NCBI GenBank assembly: GCA_937934275.1
Contig: CALHAM010000013.1
Span: 1-35,588, forward strand
Direction of reading: 5' to 3'
DNA length: 35,588 nt
From: an uncultured Saprospiraceae bacterium
GTDB taxonomy: Bacteria; Bacteroidota; Bacteroidia; Chitinophagales; Saprospiraceae
The notes under the pieces are model-generated. The model was not told the origin of the DNA, made no database searches, and saw only the letters and a program-made list of their open reading frames with translations. Made by a program: the position numbers and the translations under genes. Shown here piece by piece: positions 33,452 through 35,588 of the stretch (positions are counted from its first letter, which is position 1; each line of letters opens with the position of its first letter).

Positions 33452-35167
33452 ATGGCGAAAAAACTAAAAAAGGATATTCAAGATGTCCGCTCGCGCCAGG
33501 CCAAAGCGGAGGCCGTGGAGGAACCCTTAGAAAAAAAACTTTGGAAGGCAGCCGACAAGCTCCGCAAAAACATGGACGCTGCCGAATACAAGCATGTGGT
33601 ACTTGGTCTCATTTTCCTGAAATATATCTCCGATGCTTTTGAAGAGCTTTACCACAAACTCAAAGAAGGCAAGGGCGAATACGAAGGAGCCGACCCCGAA
33701 AACAAAGATGAATATATAGCCGAGAAAGTGTTTTATGTGCCGCAAGCTGCCCGATGGTCGTACCTGCAAGGCAGAGCCAAACTGCCCACCATTGGCAAAG
33801 ACATTGACGATGCCATGGATGCCATCGAAAAAGACAATCCTTCGCTGAAAGGCGTACTGCCCAAAGTGTACGCGCAGGAAAAACTGGATAAAGGCAGTTT
33901 GGGCGGACTGGTAGACCTCATTAGCACTGCCACTTTAGGAACTAAAGAAGCCCAAAGCGGTGTCCTGAGCTTGTCGAAGGGCAAAGATATTTTGGGCAGG
34001 GTGTTTGAATACTTTTTGGGCGAATTTGCCCTGGCTGAAGGCAAAAAAGGCGGACAGTTCTACACCCCCGAAAGCGTGGTGAAGCTGCTGGTGGAAATGC
34101 TGGAACCTTATGAGGGCAGAGTTTTTGACCCTTGTTGCGGCAGCGGGGGCATGTTTGTGCAAAGCGAAAAGTTTATCAAAGCCCATCAAGATTACTACAA
34201 AAAGAATGTTTCGACAGGCTCAGCAAATAAAAAGCTTTCCTTAAACCCTGTCGATCGCATTTCTATTTACGGGCAAGAAAGCAACCAAACTACCTGGCGT
34301 CTTTGCAAGATGAACCTTGCCATCCGAGGCATTGACAGCAGCAACGTCAAATGGAACAGCGAAGGCAGTTTTCTGAACGATGCCCACAAAGACCTGAAAG
34401 CCGATTTCATTATTGCCAACCCTCCTTTTAACGACAGCGACTGGAGCGGCGAACTCCTGCAAAACGATGCCCGATGGGTATACGGCGTCCCTCCGGCCAG
34501 CAATGCCAACTACGCCTGGATACAGCATTTCCTCTACCACCTCGCTCCCAACGGACGGGCGGGTTTCGTCCTCTCCAAAGGTTCGCTCACCAGCAACAGC
34601 GGCGGCGAAGACGCCATACGCAAAGCCCTGGTAGAAGCCGACCTCATCGAGTGCATCGTAAACCTGCCTACCAAATTGTTTTTGAATACCCAGATACCCG
34701 CCTGCCTGTGGTTTATAAAAAGAAACAAGCAGCAACGCAAAGGAGAAATCCTCTTTATAGATGCCCGAAACATGGGTACGCTCATCAATCGAAGAAACAG
34801 AATCCTGACCGAGGATGACATCCAAAAAATTGCTGAAACCTACCACCGCTGGAAAGCGACGCCTGAGGCTCTCGAAGCGACGCCTGATGCTGTCGAAGCG
34901 ACGCCTGAGGCTCTCGAAGGCGGAGCATATAAAGACATCCCCGGCTTTTGCAAAAGTGCTACCATTGAAGAAGTACGAGCCTTAAACTATGCCCTCACCC
35001 CCGGACGCTACGTAGGTCTGTCCCCCGAAGAAGACGACTTCAATTTTGAAGAGCGATTCACTTCACTGAAAGCAGAACTGGAAAAACAGATGGAGGAAGA
35101 AGATGTGTTGAATGAAAGAATAAAACGAAATTTGGAAAACATAAATATTACAAAAAATTCAATATAA
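33452..35167 (+). CDS. hsdM: Type I restriction-modification DNA methyltransferase subunit
   Basis: 571 residues. HsdM transfers methyl groups from S-adenosylmethionine to adenines at the site chosen by HsdS. The N-terminal HsdM helical domain covers about residues 25-170 ([34 protein letters not shown]). The methylase core follows: [33 protein letters not shown], motif [11 protein letters not shown] (226-235) and the catalytic motif IV NPPF (323-326). Three features are odd: a short insert near residues 168-178 and another near 253-258, both containing the same small palindromic DNA word, and three tandem seven-residue repeats (ATPEALE type, 469-489). The end is a charged coiled coil. One base overlaps the next gene. 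No hsdS or hsdR fits into the window; they probably lie to the right. Confidence 0.95.
   Translation: MAKKLKKDIQDVRSRQAKAEAVEEPLEKKLWKAADKLRKNMDAAEYKHVVLGLIFLKYISDAFEELYHKLKEGKGEYEGADPENKDEYIAEKVFYVPQAARWSYLQGRAKLPTIGKDIDDAMDAIEKDNPSLKGVLPKVYAQEKLDKGSLGGLVDLISTATLGTKEAQSGVLSLSKGKDILGRVFEYFLGEFALAEGKKGGQFYTPESVVKLLVEMLEPYEGRVFDPCCGSGGMFVQSEKFIKAHQDYYKKNVSTGSANKKLSLNPVDRISIYGQESNQTTWRLCKMNLAIRGIDSSNVKWNSEGSFLNDAHKDLKADFIIANPPFNDSDWSGELLQNDARWVYGVPPASNANYAWIQHFLYHLAPNGRAGFVLSKGSLTSNSGGEDAIRKALVEADLIECIVNLPTKLFLNTQIPACLWFIKRNKQQRKGEILFIDARNMGTLINRRNRILTEDDIQKIAETYHRWKATPEALEATPDAVEATPEALEGGAYKDIPGFCKSATIEEVRALNYALTPGRYVGLSPEEDDFNFEERFTSLKAELEKQMEEEDVLNERIKRNLENINITKNSI
33964..33980 (+). repeat. 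Short palindromic repeat word inside hsdM, copy 1
   Basis: CCTGAGCTTGTCGAAGG, an imperfect palindrome (its reverse complement begins CCTTCGACAAGCTCAGG), in frame within hsdM. It codes for part of the segment GVLSLSKGK between the N-terminal domain and the LGRVFEYFL motif. Confidence 0.6.
34210..34223 (-). repeat. Short palindromic repeat word inside hsdM, copy 2, opposite orientation
   Basis: TTCGACAGGCTCAG on the plus strand; its reverse complement CTGAGCCTGTCGAA equals the core of copy 1 except for one pyrimidine change. It codes for STGSA in a loop between motif I and the YGQE motif. Confidence 0.6.
34856..34918 (+). repeat. Three 21-base tandem repeats in hsdM
   Basis: Units at 34856-34876, 34877-34897 and 34898-34918 share GCGACGCCTGAGGCTCTCGAA, with three... 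the middle unit has GATGCTG in place of GAGGCTC. They encode [14 protein letters not shown] and ATPEALE. Each unit contains CTGAnnCTnTCGAA, close to the palindromic word found earlier in the gene. Confidence 0.85.
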
Positions 35168-35588
35168 TGAACTACGACATAAAGCTCATCAATAATTACG
35201 AAGGCAAAGGCCGTATCGAGCTCGCCCGTATGGAATTTTTGGCAAAGCATATTAAAAGCATTGCCCAAAAAGCGCTGTTGCTGCAATTGTACGGTTACAG
35301 CAAAGTTTCCATGCCAAAAAATTTAAACAAATACCTCCATGTTTTTTTAACCCAAACAAAAGCAGATGACGGCAGCACCACGCTCACCTTAGATGCCGAC
35401 AACTTTCAGAACATCCCCTTGCAGTTGGATTTGTTTAAAGAAAAACAAAATCTCAGTACGCTTACGCCAATGGCTTTGGTTATCCAGTCTTTTACAGCAG
35501 CCTTGTCGGATGATGACGATAAAAATATGCTTGATGAGCCATTGATTGATGAACTTTTAAAGTTTAGAAAATTCTTTCAAAACGATAC
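35167..35588 (+). CDS. Unknown gene following hsdM (cut by the window end)
   Basis: ATG at 35167 overlaps the hsdM stop (TAATG), so the two are translationally coupled. The frame stays open to the right edge, giving the first 140 residues. The chain begins [20 protein letters not shown], is rich in lysine, leucine and asparagine, and has helices such as FLAKHIKSIAQKALLLQLYG. I see no helicase, nuclease or target-recognition motif, so it is neither HsdR nor an obvious HsdS. It may be an accessory gene of the restriction-modification locus. Composition matches hsdM rather than the rest of the window. Confidence 0.75.
   Translation, partial: MNYDIKLINNYEGKGRIELARMEFLAKHIKSIAQKALLLQLYGYSKVSMPKNLNKYLHVFLTQTKADDGSTTLTLDADNFQNIPLQLDLFKEKQNLSTLTPMALVIQSFTAALSDDDDKNMLDEPLIDELLKFRKFFQND

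Overview
The window comes from a Bacteroidota bacterium, probably one outside the classic gut genera. The evidence is the gene order rplM-rpsI-rpsB-tsf, a secreted protein with a type IX secretion (T9SS) sorting tail, many lipoproteins, and several promoters of the Bacteroidota type (TAnnTTTG at -7, with or without a TTG/TTTG at -33). No tRNA, rRNA, CRISPR array or insertion sequence was seen. Most of the window is fairly G+C rich. The last ~2.1 kb, a type I restriction-modification locus, is visibly more A+T rich and looks acquired.

Layout. 1-4125: the 3' end of a possible barrel-like protein, then a minus-strand block with mannose-1-phosphate guanylyltransferase, a small lipoprotein, a lone Cas6 RNase with no cas neighbours or array, and a two-gene membrane/coiled-coil (PspA-like) unit. 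4278-7086: a family 2 glycosyltransferase overlapping an aldo/keto reductase, then a conserved unknown gene overlapping a lipoprotein cyclophilin. 7211-14695: the centrepiece, a sugar-acid pathway of eight plus-strand genes: GT-B transferase, SpsF/NeuA-like cytidylyltransferase, two transketolase halves, class III aminotransferase, PtmA-like SDR, KdsC-like phosphatase and a NeuB-like synthase without its usual C-terminal SAF domain. It is followed by a fatty-acid-hydroxylase-family membrane protein overlapping an SMR-type transporter.

16196-27917: a very large AsmA-like protein, RNase D, a lipoprotein and T9SS cargo pair, thiamine-phosphate kinase, an exported unknown protein, then EF-Ts. 27087-29630 is the ribosomal operon (transcribed leftward, ending in a clear terminator). 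29864-32782 is a large FAD/iron-sulfur fusion oxidoreductase. 32815-33451 is largely non-coding. 33452-35588 holds hsdM and the start of an unknown gene in the same locus.

How the parts fit: aminotransferase, SDR, split transketolase, PEP-aldol synthase, phosphatase and cytidylyltransferase together suggest a CMP-activated amino-deoxy-ulosonic acid. The gene set resembles in logic the aminoshikimate (AHBA) route, where a two-subunit transketolase delivers an amino-tetrose phosphate to a PEP-condensing synthase. That pathway is my inference; the individual enzyme families are well supported. The hsdM gene carries short in-frame sequence insertions that look like copies of one small palindromic repeat.
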